Positions 1 through 11,649 are shown, counted from the stretch's first letter. The stretch: 64,000 bases of DNA from Coenobita brevimanus (GCA_032717465.1 CM064690.1:10227093-10291092); one strand, 5' to 3'. The notes: generated by a model not told the origin, from the letters alone. Translations and numbers: made by a program.

Positions 1-1380
1 AGGTTTTACTTAAAGGTGTACACTCTGCTTGCTTCCTTTATATTTGAAAGTAAGGCATTTCATAATTTAGAATCCCTAACTAATACAGATCTTGAACCAT
101 AATCAGTATCTCTTCTTGGTTCAGAGAGAAAGTTTTGTTACCTTGTGTTTACTATATGAATGTTCCTAACAACAGAAGTGTAAAAAGCCAGCTAGGAAAT
201 CTCTCTCATTATGTTAAATATCGTTATACCCTACTCAGAAATGCGTTTCTTAGATACTTTTACCCACTGTAATTCCTCTAATAGTGCAGTAACATGGTCA
301 CACTTAGATGTTCCTTCCACTGCCAATCTATCAGCAGTGATTTGCAGTTGCTGTATTCGACTTGTTTGTGTGGCATTAGTTGTACCCTAAATTGTCATTT
401 CATAATTGGTTAGGTAGAGAGCAAGTGTTCTGACTACTGCAGTTCTGGTTTGCTTACTGAACACATCCTGTACACGGTATATCTGCACTGGAAACCCGGA
501 AACCCGTGATGTGTACATCAAACAACATATGACAATCGAAATAAAGACCTAAGTTCTTCACACAGCTACCAGGTTGAATGTGAGTATCAACAACTTGAAC
601 TGTGGTGTTTTTAGGTATTCTTAATACATGTGCTCTTGTGTGAGTAAACATACACTGAGTTTTTTCATGTTTAGTGTGAGACTATGTTAAAGTAATGATT
701 TATCTTGCATAAAGTCTGTTCTACTCTACAAACAAGGTCTTATAAATTTTCAGTGCTTCCTTTGTGTGTGAACTGAGTGTCATCAGTATACTGTATAAGG
801 AAAGAATCTCTTGCATTCTGCAAGAAATCATTGTCATATACATTGAAATTAATGAAAAGAACTGGATCCAATACTGACCCCTGTGGGACTCTGAATGACC
901 TTTCCAATCTTGATGATATATTGATTCTAACACGTACGGATTGAGTTATGTTACTTAGATAATCTTGAAACTAATATGAATCTAAGCTGATGGCACTTTT
1001 GCATTAGTATTTTATGACATACTATCAAAGGCTTATGATAAATCACAAAGAAACAGCAGAGAAAACTTTTTTCTTATCCATATTAGCAGATACTTGCATG
1101 ATGGCAGTTTCTGTTGTTAGTCTACGTCTAAAACAATGCAGGGTATTACTCAAGATAATCGACTACTTTATCAGCTACATTTTTTATTATATCTCTGACA
1201 ATACAGAGAGCAAAGATGTGGACCTTAAATTTTTCATCAGGATTGCCATTTTTATATAGTGGAATACCAACAGTATGTTTCCATGTTGCTATCGAGGTGT
1301 TTATAATATAAGTGAGATATTTTACGATTACTAGAAGAGCATCTTTCAAAAAATGGAGGGGAATTCCATGGGAATCATGA
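1..1380 (-). mobile_element. LINE reverse-transcriptase fragment (CR1/jockey-type), decayed
   Basis: Read on the minus strand this stretch gives, in order, a LINE RT segment with a WK..V.IPLYKNG-type motif (about 1270-1230), the RT motif VPQGSVLDPVLF (about 895-860), the catalytic box as YTDDTQF (773-790, where YADD is usual), and a C-terminal tail ending GSRSVLVRDSKLWNAL near position 80. This order is that of non-LTR reverse transcriptases, which copy LINE RNA at the target site. Several stops and frameshifts interrupt it, so it is inactive. The 3' end lies outside the window. The family call (CR1-like or jockey-like) is inference from the tail; the RT identity is clear. Confidence 0.7.
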
Positions 1381-1401
1381 AAGCTTGTCTCATTTTTTTG
1401 T

Positions 1402-3330
1402 TTGTTTAGTTTGAGGTCTCAGATCTTAGAAGATACCAAAGTGATGCCTGAAATTGATCCTGGACATTCCACTGCTCACAAAAAGTCCAGCATGTCAAGG
1501 CGAAGAGAAGATAAACAGGCTGAAAACAGAGTCATTGAGAAGCTTTGTGCCTTTCAAGTCATCTCTGATAAAATCACTGATGAGCTTGTCAACATTGCCA
1601 CAAAAGACAGGGCTACAGATGAAATTAAAGAATCTCTCTTAAATGTTGAAAACCTGGGCAAAGATCAGCTCCAAACTTACACCCATGAGAGGCTTCTTCC
1701 ACCACATGAAGGATCCATACATTAGAAATTCCACGATCCGATGAAGAGATGTAATCTTGCAACATTTGCCAGATTATATGATATTACAAAACATAACTCC
1801 CATATACCATCTCTGAAAGCAAACAGGTCTGTTCTGCAGACGTTAGTGATCAGCATTTCAGCAGGAGGGATATTGATCTTGATGTTATGTTGAAGCATAA
1901 GCTGCTCCCTGTGCCTTTACCACTGGCACAAATAGATAGAAGATTGACAGAAGGGAAAAGCATGTCATGATAAATTAATTGTTAAAAGGCATAAGCTGCA
2001 ATGATGAATATAAAATCCAAGAAAATGCTACTCTTGTCACTAATAGACAAGGCTTAGTCCATTCACCAGGAAAACCTCAAAATCTTCATGCAGGAACGTT
2101 TAGAGAGTTCTTGAATATATTAAACTCATCTGTGTTTGGATATGTCAGTAATTTTCTAGGAGAGATGTTGTTTTTGATAGGTATGACCAAGTTACCACAA
2201 AGGAGAGTACAAGAATAAAAAGCAAGAAAGGCAACGTCATCCGTAGGGTCACTGAACATGGTGATGTGCCAGTACCCAGTGACTGGGATGGTTTCCTTAG
2301 TGACCGCCACAACAAAGCAGATCTTGCCAATTTCTTGTCTCAGGAATTAATTACAATTGTTCCAGCAGATAAATGCATCATCACAGCTGGTGGGCTTAAA
2401 AAATGTGATGATGTGCACAGCAACCAGACAGATATTGATATAGATGATTTGTGAAGTACACACGAGGAAGCGGATACGCAGATCATCTTTACTGCATGAA
2501 CTCATTCTGATACTGTTGTTGTTTGGTCCCGTTACACAGATGTGCTGTAATTGCTTATGGCTCAGTACGATAAATGAAGAGATAATAATGAAAGGTGGAA
2601 CTGTCAAAGCTCCAAAACATATACCAGTGAATGACATAGCAGTATCTTGGGACTTCAGCGATACGTCTCTGCGCTTGTTAGCCTTTCATGCTTTGACAAG
2701 CTCAGACACCACATCATGCTTAGCTGGGCACACAAAAAGGACAACATTGTCAGTATTCACACGTCATCCTGAACTATTAACAGAGACTTGGAAAGGACCC
2801 GTTAACACCAGACACACTAGCCCAAGTGTAAAAATTCATCTGCATTGTTTATAATGTCCCTAATGCTAATTCGGTTGATGAAGCAAGGACAACCTTGTTC
2901 AAAAGAGGAGTAGCACAGGAAAACCTCGCACCAACCAGTGATGCTTTAATCCATCCATCCATCATCCTTTTCTATGTTGTCCCATGAGGAGCGGAGGAGC
3001 CCGATGTTAGACAAGTTGGTCCTGATATTTAAGATGCCTGAAAACATCATGTAACGAGGGCACATCTGCAGGCAATGATTTGGCTCAGAGCAACACAGAC
3101 AAAACCTAGTATTCCACAACCAACTGAATGTGGGTAGAAGTTGGAAAATAAACACTTGCATCCAAGGTTGATCACATTAGAGCCAGTGCCACAGTGTTAC
3201 ATCAACCTCGTGAGCTGTGGCTGCACCTGCACATGTGTGATCCCGCCGCTGTGGCTGTCGCAAGTCAAATATGCCTTGTACTGGGGTATGCCGATGTAGA
3301 CCAGAATGCTTCAGTGTCGGCGATAACACA
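1402..3330 (+). pseudogene. Decayed copy of a dispersed invertebrate HEEADT/GCDT gene-like family
   Basis: The plus strand carries pieces of one protein in order. There is a charged N-terminal part (1402-1722), cut by an in-frame TAG at 1723-1725 and resuming as KFHDPMKRCNLATFARLYD. Next come LLPVPLPLAQIDRRLTEGKS (about 1902-1960), VPSDWDGFL (from 2269), HEEADTQII (2461) followed by a stop and then YTDVL, then after a frameshift FHALTSSDTTSCLAGHTKRT (about 2680-2740). NANSVDEARTTLFKRG follows (to about 2948). After a SINE insertion it resumes with QAMIWLRATQTKPS and ends in a Cys-rich module (CGCRKSNMPC...CRCRPEC, about 3243-3310). From memory this matches uncharacterised multi-copy proteins of cnidarians, molluscs and arthropods. 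Their conserved acidic HEEADT, DTDV and GCDT positions resemble PIN/FEN-type nucleases, which is my inference. Stops and frameshifts make it non-functional. Confidence 0.7.
2947..3044 (-). mobile_element. SINE-II-like fragment inside the HEEADT pseudogene
   Basis: This piece begins with (ATCC)n and contains a segment with CCCATGAGGAGCGGAGGAGC and GTTGGTCCTGATATTTAAG that is closely matched at 35762-35856. The host coding sequence reads DALIHH before it and VTRAHLQAMIWL after it once it is removed, so it is an insertion. It is only about 100 bp, so it is a truncated copy. Family membership rests on similarity to the copies at 34540 and 35762. Confidence 0.5.
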
Positions 3331-3334
3331 TGAA

Positions 3335-3921
3335 AAAAATATATATATATAAGAATTATCATTGTCTTTCCTTTCAATAAACATGCCATTAGTGTTTATT
3401 TGATTGATTTGATACAGTCTCTGTAGTTGAGGATACTTCATCCAATCAGGTTAGAGCCCTAATCTGCATAGAATGCATATGATTTTGCATAAAAATGCAA
3501 TTTTGGCACTGATTCTTGAATGAACTGTCCTGTTATAAAAAAAAAAAAAAAATAGAGAATGTAATACAGCACATTCGGAATCAAACCCTTGAATTATCTT
3601 ATATCAACTGTATGACAAATTCTTCTCTAAAATGCCATGACCACTATAACTTATCCGAAATCGGCACCTGACTACTGTGCATGACCTACACCTTGTCATG
3701 CACCCTAAACTACTAAACCACCAGACCATGTGTAAGCCTATGTGTGTAAAACAATAAAAAGCCGTATTTTGCCCGCTCCACCTTAATATCCTTTTCCACA
3801 TCGCTGATACGTAATCCTATTTCATATGTTAAAACAAAATATGAATAACATACAAATGAATATTGATAGTATTAAATAAATTAAATCGCCAAGGAAATGT
3901 TAAGATGCCTCCTGGACCACC

Positions 3922-3925
<4 letters not shown>
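3335..3925. other. A/T-rich stretch without recognised features
   Basis: There is a short (TA)n run near 3340-3353 and a poly(A) run at 3537-3552 that could be a retroelement tail, but I see no upstream element body. No coding feature is supported. Confidence 0.4.

Positions 3926-3978
<53 letters not shown>
3926..3978. repeat. (GA)n microsatellite
   Basis: Uninterrupted GA dinucleotide run. The spurious reading frames across it encode only RE/ER or LS repeats. Confidence 0.98.
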
Positions 3979-3981
<3 letters not shown>

Positions 3982-4151
3982 GAAGGTAAGCATGGGGCGT
4001 GTGGTGGTGAGGTATGCAGGAGGGGTGAAGTGTGAGGATCTGTTGTTGTTGAGGGAGAGACATGGAGGGAGGGAGGTGTAGGGAGTTGAGGAGGATGAAG
4101 GGAGAGAGGGATAATGACTAACTGAAGGGTAGGTAGGGAGAGAAACATGGG

Positions 4152-4155
<4 letters not shown>

Positions 4156-4226
<71 letters not shown>

Positions 4227-4229
4227 GAG
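4156..4229. repeat. (GA)n microsatellite
   Basis: Second GA run, about 180 bp after the first and separated by a G-rich purine-biased spacer. It directly abuts the 3' end of the CR1-like fragment at 4235. Confidence 0.97.
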
Positions 4230-4234
4230 TACAC

Positions 4235-5240
4235 TGGAGTACATACAAAGTACAGATAATAGGAGACCTGTTGGCCCATAGCGAGGTTATCTGTTAGAAA
4301 ATAATCTAATTCTACTACGATATAACTAACGCGTTAGAGGCAAGGGTAGAAACGAGGAAGTCTCTCCCTCATCCACCACACTTCCGGTTACTCTGTCACA
4401 AAAAAGATAGATAAAAAAAACAAAAAAAAACATGCTTGTTGGAAAGCACAAGCATGGAAAAATTTATAGGAGAAGCAGAAGAGGCACGACTATGCATTAT
4501 GTAATATCTATTGTTCAGATCTGTAAAGGAAAAGTAAACACAATCGCAGAATTTTCTTGTTATTGAAAAAACGCCTCCCAGGCGTCAGCATCGCTTCAAC
4601 CTGGAAATAAAGAACACTAAGTTATTTATTGTCTATAGACTGAAATTTTAAACTTATCAGTGGTTTCTGCACTAACTGCCGTTGCTGGTAGCCTATTCCA
4701 ATGTTTCACTACGCGAATATTACAGTACTCTTCTCTAAATTATTTTTTTTTTTCTGGCTGTTAAGTTTCATTCCATTATTTGTAGTCACAGCATCATTCT
4801 GTATGTCAAACAAATTATCTTGGCAAACATTATCAAGATTGTTAAGATATTTAAATACTTGCATTAGATCTCCTCTGATTCGTCTTTCTTCAGGTAAAAC
4901 TTATTTTCTTTAGTTGCTCTTCATAAGTTAAATTTCACAGCGATGGGATCATTTTTGTGGCTCCACACTGAACTCTTCGGAGCCTATATTTGTCCATAAT
5001 AAGACCATTGCTGTACCATACATAGTATTCTAGGTGTGGTCTAACTAATGACCCTGACGTATAAAGCTTAGTAATTACATCAGGCGGTTAATGATCAAAG
5101 TTCCCTACGTTGAATCCGAACATTGCGTTGACCTTGTCACTGGCTGCTATACACTGATTTCAGTTTATGAGGTCGTTACTGACAATACAGTAACTCCTAG
5201 ATCCTTTTCATCCTTTAATTCCGTCAGTGGGGTACTAAGG
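4235..5240 (-). mobile_element. CR1/L2-like LINE C-terminal and 3'UTR fragment
   Basis: Minus-strand pieces read DEKDLGVTV (about 5200), PHLEYYVWYSNG (about 5010), RRVQCGATKMIPSL (about 4960), RRIRGDLMQVFKYLNNLD (about 4880), and finally YCNIRVVKHWNRLPATAVSA (about 4720). These are the ordered C-terminal blocks of CR1/L2-type ORF2. The 3' untranslated part contains a CCAACAGGTCT block and ends in TACTTTGTATGTAC, similar to the 3' end of the longer copy at 12100-16520. Stops and frameshifts are frequent. No RT core is present, as expected for a 5'-truncated copy. Confidence 0.72.
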
Positions 5241-5348
5241 GAATTTAAGGACTCAGAATCGTGCAGGTAAACCATGGTAGGGGTGTGGCAGTGAGTAACG
5301 TCATTAACAATGAAACAGAGAGAGTGAGAGAGAGAGAGAGAGAGAGAG

Positions 5349-5692
5349 GGTGCTGCTTCCTTCCTGCCACCTCCCTTTTGTGATTTTCGGTTCTCTCCTT
5401 TTCCCTCCTCCTTGGTTCCCTCCCTTCCTTAATTCCTTGCTTCCTCCCTCCCTCATTCCATGTCTCTTTCTCTCCCACCCTTCCTATTCGTCATTCTTTC
5501 TCCCGTACTCTCATCTCATTCTTTCCTCCTTTCCTCCACGCCTCGTTTTTTTCCTACACACCTACTCGTCACTCTTCATTTCTCTCTCCATATGCTTCCC
5601 TTTCTCCTTCTTTCCTGCCTTTCCCATCCCCTCTTACTCTTTCTAACCATACACCCTCCATACCTCCATGTTTCTCTCCTCTCCTCTCAAAG

Positions 5693-5736
<44 letters not shown>

Positions 5737-6135
5737 ATACTCAACCTTTTTATTTCTTTTGCCTCTTCCTCCTTCATCTACTTTTCTCTTCTTCCCTTTT
5801 GTCTATAAATTCTTTTTTGGTTCACTTGTTTTATCTCTTCTCTTCGTTTTCCTACATAATTTACAGCCACTAGGTGTCTTCTTACTCATATCCACCTTCT
5901 CTTGCCATGTCTTGTCTTGTCTTCTAATTTCTCTCTTCCAATTTTTTTTTTCTCTCTCTCTCCTTTCTTCTTTTTTTTTTTTTTTTGCTATCGTGTTTCA
6001 TTTCCTTTTCGCTCATTATGTGAGTTTTTTTCTTTATCTGTTCTACGTCGTCTTCCTCTTTTTTCTCTCCCTGTTTTTCCCCTCTACTTTTCCCCCCTCT
6101 TCCTCTTATCGTCTCTCCCGTCTATTTTTATTATG
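5349..6135. repeat. Long polypyrimidine tract with (TC)n core
   Basis: Nearly 800 bp of C/T-rich plus strand with a pure (TC)n run at 5698-5734 and several T-runs. The open frames (Ser/Leu/Phe/Pro-rich) arise from composition because TAA, TAG and TGA need purines. No domain is visible. Confidence 0.85.
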
Positions 6136-6139
6136 ATCT

Positions 6140-6890
6140 TCAAGTAGACGTTTCGAGCTGCAGTGGTTAAATACTAATCATTAAAATCTTCACTACTTGA
6201 GTGGTCCTCTAATCTGAGTAAAATCACACGGAGGCAATACAAATATCGTGACTAATAAAGATTGCCAACATTCCCAAGGGTTTGCACGATGGTCTCCACA
6301 CACCTACACTGCACTGACATATGAAAAGGCTAATACTTCTGTGCAAATTCCCATCATGATTAACGACCATACAAGGACATAGGATCTCAAACTATATGTA
6401 AATATATCGACTGAACTTCGATATCATAAAACCATTTAAATTGCTTAAATCGAAAAAGCGAAAAAGACATCCGGGAATATTGCCCCAAGAAACAATTGTG
6501 CCAAGTTTGTAATGAATTTGTGACGATATGAAAGATTGGCACCAAACTGCAAAGGGTTGGTAACAATGAAGATATACAGTACAGAAGAAGCAAGAAGCTG
6601 AGTAAATACTGTATAATATGATCATCAGAGTGTGACGGGCATAATAACATCCTCGGGCTGAAGAAGTTGATTCCCTGTCCATGAGTTAGCCGGAGCGTAC
6701 CGTGGGCGAGATAGAGCCTTCCTCTTTTCTATCCTTAGCCTTTTCTCGGTGGTATGGGAGTCTTCGTTATTCGTAGCACCTCTTCCTTACCGATCTACTT
6801 TGCATAATACTCCAGCACCTTGAAATTATTTTGTATGGTATTTGTATTGGTAACTTATCAGCATAGTTTGCAGCAACGACATCCATATTA
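6140..6890. other. Unrecognised intergenic sequence
   Basis: No coding, RNA or repeat signature is recognised in this mixed-composition stretch. Confidence 0.4.
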
Positions 6891-6892
6891 CT

Positions 6893-7215
6893 ATCTATAT
6901 ATATAGCCAGGTGTTTTGATCCCGGAAGAGGTGGCAATAAACGCATCACCTCCATGTCACCCTGCCCTTTGCCATCAGGCTGCTCTCTCTCTCCAACCCC
7001 TACTACCATCACTCTTACCTCCCCACCCGATCCCTCCATCTCATCTTCGATCTCCCCTCCCCCTCTCCCCCACCACCTTACATACACTGTCCCAATCAGT
7101 CTGATTCTCCATTCTTTCCTCATGGCCAAACCGTCTAAAAGTATTTCTCCTAGCTATTCTGGTAATAAGATGCAATAGGATGTTGAGATGTAATGTGTAG
7201 AACAAATCGTTAAAG
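6893..7215 (-). mobile_element. RTE-like LINE A, 3'-end fragment (copy A4)
   Basis: On the minus strand it reads RRNTFRRFGHEERME, then a Gly/Arg-rich block, then QGDMEVMRL, matching the C-terminus of the other LINE A copies (RNTLRWFGHVERME and RATWRRFVCGHP). The last bases, CACCTGGCTATA, match the GGCGTCTGGCAATA terminus of the family and run into a degenerate ATAG/TA tail at 6893-6905. The copy is strongly diverged and 5'-truncated. Confidence 0.62.
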
Positions 7216-7319
7216 AAAGGGTATTGCAAAATCTCCAGAGCCATTCAGGACATGAGCTTTTTTTTTTTTTCCTCACCCATGAATCTGCAAGTTAGACTTG
7301 TAGTGTGATCAGTTATTCA

Positions 7320-7835
7320 GCAGGACATAACTTGTGTAATATTTCTACGTTTCTTTTTCTTTTACCTTCTAATTTTTTGCCATTTCTCAATTTTTCTATT
7401 GCCTTTTATTCTGTGTTTTCTTCTTCAAACTTTATGTATCCTTTCTCCATTCTTCATTTCGTCCTTATTTCATCCTCTTTACACTTCTGTATCCTGATCT
7501 TCCTTTCTCTTCATTCTTTTCTATCCATCTCCATTATTTTTCTTTCTAAAATTATCTTTTTCCTTCCCCCCTCTCCCCTTCTCCTCTCTCAAGTCTCATT
7601 TATTTGCTCCTGCCCTTGTCTTCATCCATTCCCTCGTCTTTCGTATTCCTCTTCCGTTTCTGTCTTATATTTTTCCTTCGTCTGTCCTCTCTCCATTCTT
7701 ATTCTTTGTCTCTCTGTTTCACTGCTTCATCTTACCCTTCATATAATCTTTTTCTTGACTCATCCTTTCTTCCCCTACCCCTCCCTCCTCTGTCTGTCTG
7801 TCTATTTATTTCTATCTCTCCGTACTTTTAGAATA
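7320..7835. repeat. Polypyrimidine tract
   Basis: About 500 bp of T/C-rich plus strand. The 177-aa frame over it is Ser/Phe/Leu-rich and compositional, with no start context or domain. Confidence 0.8.
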
Positions 7836-7974
7836 TAAAAATGAATATAAGTGACTGAAGAGGATATTAAAAAAGAAAAATGAAAATGGCGGAAGAGGCA
7901 AATATGGATGAGACAGTAAGGAGTGGGAGGGATGCAGTAATAGCACAAAAAAGTTGTCTTTTACTCCTTTCATT

Positions 7975-8480
7975 GATTAGGGGTCCGAGGCTAGGCTAAC
8001 ATAATACGTTTAAGGGGACATGACTAGCTTTCTTACCGTTGCCATATTGGATATCTAATAAATCACCAGTCGCTTCTTCGAGATAAAAACTACGCACATA
8101 ACAAGTCCGTCACTCCGATTGGAGTGCCTTAACCACTAGGCCCTGAGCCGCCAACTGTAGCACAACTACCAGTCATCTAAGCCTTGCCTTCTTCTGAATC
8201 GGAAGAGTAGGTGCCCGAAGCTAAACTACTGTGTTCTGACATTCAAGGCTTGGTTACCCAGCCTCACTCGCCCCAAGTGACATTATGTGACCAGTAAATC
8301 TCAGTCAACCCCTCGGACGTATAGTAAACCCTTGAGTGGCTATACGGTTGGAGCGCCTTAACCCACTGAACCACCAGGCTCCATTTGGCTATATGGTTTC
8401 CACTCAGCCTAGTAAATGGTTTTCTGGGGTATAGTAAACTACTTGGCTTGTCACTCAGTGTGGTCAGCATCTACCACCAT
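7975..8480 (-). mobile_element. SINE-II-like repeats, probably two adjacent copies
   Basis: On the minus strand, 8350-8382 reads GGTGGTTCAGTGGGTTAAGG and 8120-8152 reads CCTAGTGGTTAAGGCACTCC. Both look like a tRNA-derived RNA polymerase III A-box region. The flanking blocks GGGTCCGAGGCTAGGC and TAGTAAATGGTTTTCTGG recur in diverged form at 34540-34860. A convincing B box is not clear, so the tRNA origin is inference; the dispersed-repeat status is seen directly. Confidence 0.5.
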
Positions 8481-8549
8481 ATTACAGGAAATTATGAGTT
8501 ACAAGGAAGAGACTGCGATCCTTTAAGTGTTAACCAGTACACCACCGGC

Positions 8550-9636
8550 TCTTCAGAGAGAGAGAGAGAGAGAGAGGAAGGAGGTTATGTGTGGAGGGGG
8601 AAGAATGGTCGAGGGTCATAAAGGCTCACAAACAAGCACGAGGGTCACGGAAGCGGGAGAGAGCGAGGGGATGGAGATAAAGGGAGGAAAAGACGGATGA
8701 GTGAAGACGTGGGAGAGATGGGGGGAGAGGGAAGAACAGAGAGAGAGAGGAAAAGTTAGGGAGACAGTAAGAGATAAAGAGATGGGATGGAGAGAGGAGA
8801 GAGATTGAGTGAGGCAGGAAAGACGGAGGCGCATGGAGATTAACATGTATAAAGTACAATGGAGTATAAAGGAAAGCAAACAGTGACAGAAAATTGGTCC
8901 TTTCGAGAATGTTTGATCCGATGTAAAGAATAACTCTACCCCACTCGCCATACCCTTCAGTCGCAGTTAGTCAAAAGAAAATCAATGAGATATCGTGAGC
9001 CATGGAAAAATTATCATGAAAAAATCATATAAAAGAAAGAAAGGAAATCAAATTCCCGTTTTTATCTTATCTGCTACGTACAGATAAAAGGAAGTGCGGA
9101 GAGGACTAGGGAAGAGGGAGAAAGACGGAAGGTGAGAACTAAAGAGGCAGGGGTAGAGAAAGAAGGAAAAAAAATACTGAAGGATGGAAGGACAGGGAAG
9201 GAGGGAAGGTATGAGATAAAGAGGCAGTAGTGGAGGGAAGGGGGAGGAGGAAGGGAGGTGGTATGGGGGAAGTGACAGAAAGAGGCAGGGAAGGAGAGAG
9301 GACGTGAGACTGGATGTACAGCAAAAAATAAGGGAGAGGAACGGTAGAGGAAATAATGGTGTAGGGAAGGAATGAAGAGGGAGGGAAGTGGATTGGCGAA
9401 GAGAGAAGAAGAGGGAAAGAAGAAAGCCAATAGAGAAAATGAAAGGAAAAACATGGAGAACAAAAATGAAACAGAAGGAAGTAGTAAAAGGCAAGCAAAA
9501 GCGACAGATCAGTTACTGCTTTGGAGGCTGTTTATTAGAGGATGACTAAGCTAACTATTCGGGGAGCGGGAGGTAAAGAAAGCAATGCAGGAAGAGAGAG
9601 GATACGAAGGGAAGGCAAGAGGGAGAAAGTGGAAGT

Positions 9637-9670
<34 letters not shown>

Positions 9671-10240
9671 CGAAAGGTCAGGAGCGAGGGAAGGGACGAG
9701 GGAGACAAAGGGAGAAAGGTAAGAGAAGAAAAAAAAAGGGAGAACAGAGGAGGGGACGAGAAGAGGGAAGGAAGAGGGAAGGGGAAAATGTATGAAATAA
9801 AGGGAGAGAGGGGGACAGTGAAGAGAGAGACGGGGCGAGAGAGTGACGGATCAGGAAAGGAGTTGAAGCTCATGAAGGTAGCGGGGAGGGGGTGAAGGAA
9901 CTGGAAGGGGAACGTAGCAGTATGGGGAAGGGTAGCAGGGGAATGGGGAGCGTGGATGGAAGGAGACAGGGGAATAGGCGAAGGTGAAAGAGAAGCAGGG
10001 GAATGAGGGGAGGTGGAAGTGGGGCAGGGGAATGGGTGGAGGTGGAAGGGGAATGGGGAAGGTGGAAGGGGAATGGATGATGTTGAAGGAGACAGGAAAA
10101 TGGGGGGAGGTGGAAGGGGAATGGGGGAGGTGGAAGGAGGCAGGGAAATGGGGGGAGGTGGAAGGGGAGGAAGAGGAGTAGGGAGAGGGTGAGAGGTGAT
10201 GCAGACAGAATAATGGATGGACAGACTGGCAGGCATGGTT
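8550..10240. repeat. Long polypurine tract (1.7 kb) with (GA)n cores
   Basis: Apart from about 8870-9050 and 9500-9545, the plus strand is overwhelmingly A/G, with pure GA runs at about 8556-8575 and 9641-9667. All long frames on either strand are Arg/Glu/Gly- or Ser/Leu/Pro-rich by composition. Such mirror-rich purine tracts can form triplex DNA (known for GA tracts; not tested here). Confidence 0.85.
9895..10185. repeat. Purine minisatellite based on GGTGGAAGGGGAATGG
   Basis: Within the purine tract, a degenerate unit containing GGTGGAAGG and GGGGAATGG alternates with GGAGACAGGGAAATGG-type variants. About a dozen units of roughly 20 bp can be picked out by eye. Confidence 0.75.
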
Positions 10241-10480
10241 GGTGGGTCACGAGAGTACAGAGAAAAGAGAAATTTGGGAGACGGTGAGAAAGTATGGGGA
10301 AGAAATATTGGGAAGGGTAACATCATTGTCACCTTTATCAGTGAGAAAGATAAGGAAATCATCAACATCATCATCACCATCGTCATCATTATAATCAAAA
10401 TATCACATCATTATCATCACTATCACTATGACCGCCATCATCATCCCAAACCTAATTTGCCCCTAAGGATGGGGAGAGAA

Positions 10481-10499
10481 ATATATATATATATATACA

Positions 10500-10582
<83 letters not shown>
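10481..10582. repeat. (TA)n microsatellite with one CAG interruption
   Basis: TA run of about 100 bp broken once by TATACAGTATA near 10496. An ATC/ATT-rich stretch precedes it (about 10350-10445). Confidence 0.97.
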
Positions 10583-10583
<1 letters not shown>

Positions 10584-10974
10584 TATAAAAGAGGTAGTAG
10601 GACACAACCATCAAAACTGCATAACAGTCGAGAAGGTTTGAGAAAAGAATTAGAGAAAGCTGAAAGAAACAATGAAAATACTAATGAGACTGGGAAAAAT
10701 TTACACTTATTCTTGTTTTTCCTACTGCCACCTGACGCTTTTATTTAATTCTTTTCAAACTTTACACACCGGTGTTTAATGGAGAATACCGTCAGCCCAT
10801 TGCTGCCAGAGGTTTTCCCAAACTTAAATAAAAGCATCTGTAGGCAGCAGGATCCAAGGTGTAACATTAAATTTTAGTGTGTCACGGCAGCACGGATCAC
10901 TGCTCAATGGGGACACAGTGGACGTGATAAGGAAAACAAACAAATATTACCCAATATTACGTCAGGTAGTCGTC

Positions 10975-11115
10975 GCCATGTAAATCCATGTCCCTATTCC
11001 AGTTTCAGGTGCAAACAGACTGGGGTAAAGACACACCACCGTCACCTTCTAAATCCATGTCCCCATTCAAGTTGCAGATGAAAAAAAAAAATGGGGTAAA
11101 GAGATGTGTCCAAAT
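10975..11115 (+). repeat. Tandem ~70-bp duplication of a dispersed repeat
   Basis: Two units each contain AAATCCATGTCCC, then an ATTC-AGTT block, and end in TGGGGTAAAGA. A related block (CCAGGTCCCTATTTCA and CGACGAGACTAGGACAAA) lies at 57405-57545. It looks like a piece of a dispersed repeat rather than unique DNA. Confidence 0.55.
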
Positions 11116-11169
11116 ATCTCGCGGTCGGCCATAAGATCGAATGACACGCAGATGCTCGGGAGTATGATG

Positions 11170-11560
11170 GCGACTTTATGCCTAACAGACAGAGCTGCAG
11201 ATAGATAACCATAGATAAATAAGTAGATAGATGGAGGAGTACATGAGGCAGGTGATGGGTTTGAGGGGACTGGTCATATTAAGCCATAGACAGGTAGACA
11301 GACGTCATTGTCAAAAAACTAATTACAACCTCGATCCCTCATTCCACCCAAATCCACTATCATGTAGTTAAGACAGACAGAGACCAGTAGATGAAGAGGA
11401 AAATAAAGACTCATAGCTAGGTAATAAATAAGTAGATAGGAAGATAACCATAGACAGGTAAGCAGATATACAGATAACAGCAGACGGATGGATAGAGACA
11501 GATAACACAGATGGATGGTTATAGAGACTAATAACCATAAACAGAGAGATAGCTCTGCTG
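11170..11560. repeat. Degenerate GATA/GACA-type simple sequence
   Basis: Irregular AGATAGATA, TAGACAGGTAGACAGA and ACAGATGGATGG blocks recur. The reverse-strand frame here (11319-11648) is built from them and has no recognisable domain. Confidence 0.65.
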
Positions 11561-11649
11561 ATGAACGTTCAGAGACGGATACTAGATAACCTTCGACCCC
11601 CAAACCCTCCACAAGCCACTCCCAGACGCAGTAAGCCCTGCTGCCCACA

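Noticed and set aside
3829..4248. Ser/Leu-rich 107-139-aa reverse frames
   Set aside because: They are translations of (GA)n read as (TC)n; frames are open in several registers, so no gene is supported.
5350..6147. Overlapping Ser/Phe/Pro/Leu frames of 81-137 aa
   Set aside because: Pyrimidine-only codons cannot form stops, so frames stay open by composition.
8340..8385. A functional tRNA gene
   Set aside because: Only an A-box-like region is convincing; no cloverleaf or clear B box and the text recurs as a dispersed repeat.
9535..10398. 287-aa minus-strand frame
   Set aside because: It is a Ser/Pro/Leu translation of a purine tract and minisatellite, with competing frames on both strands.
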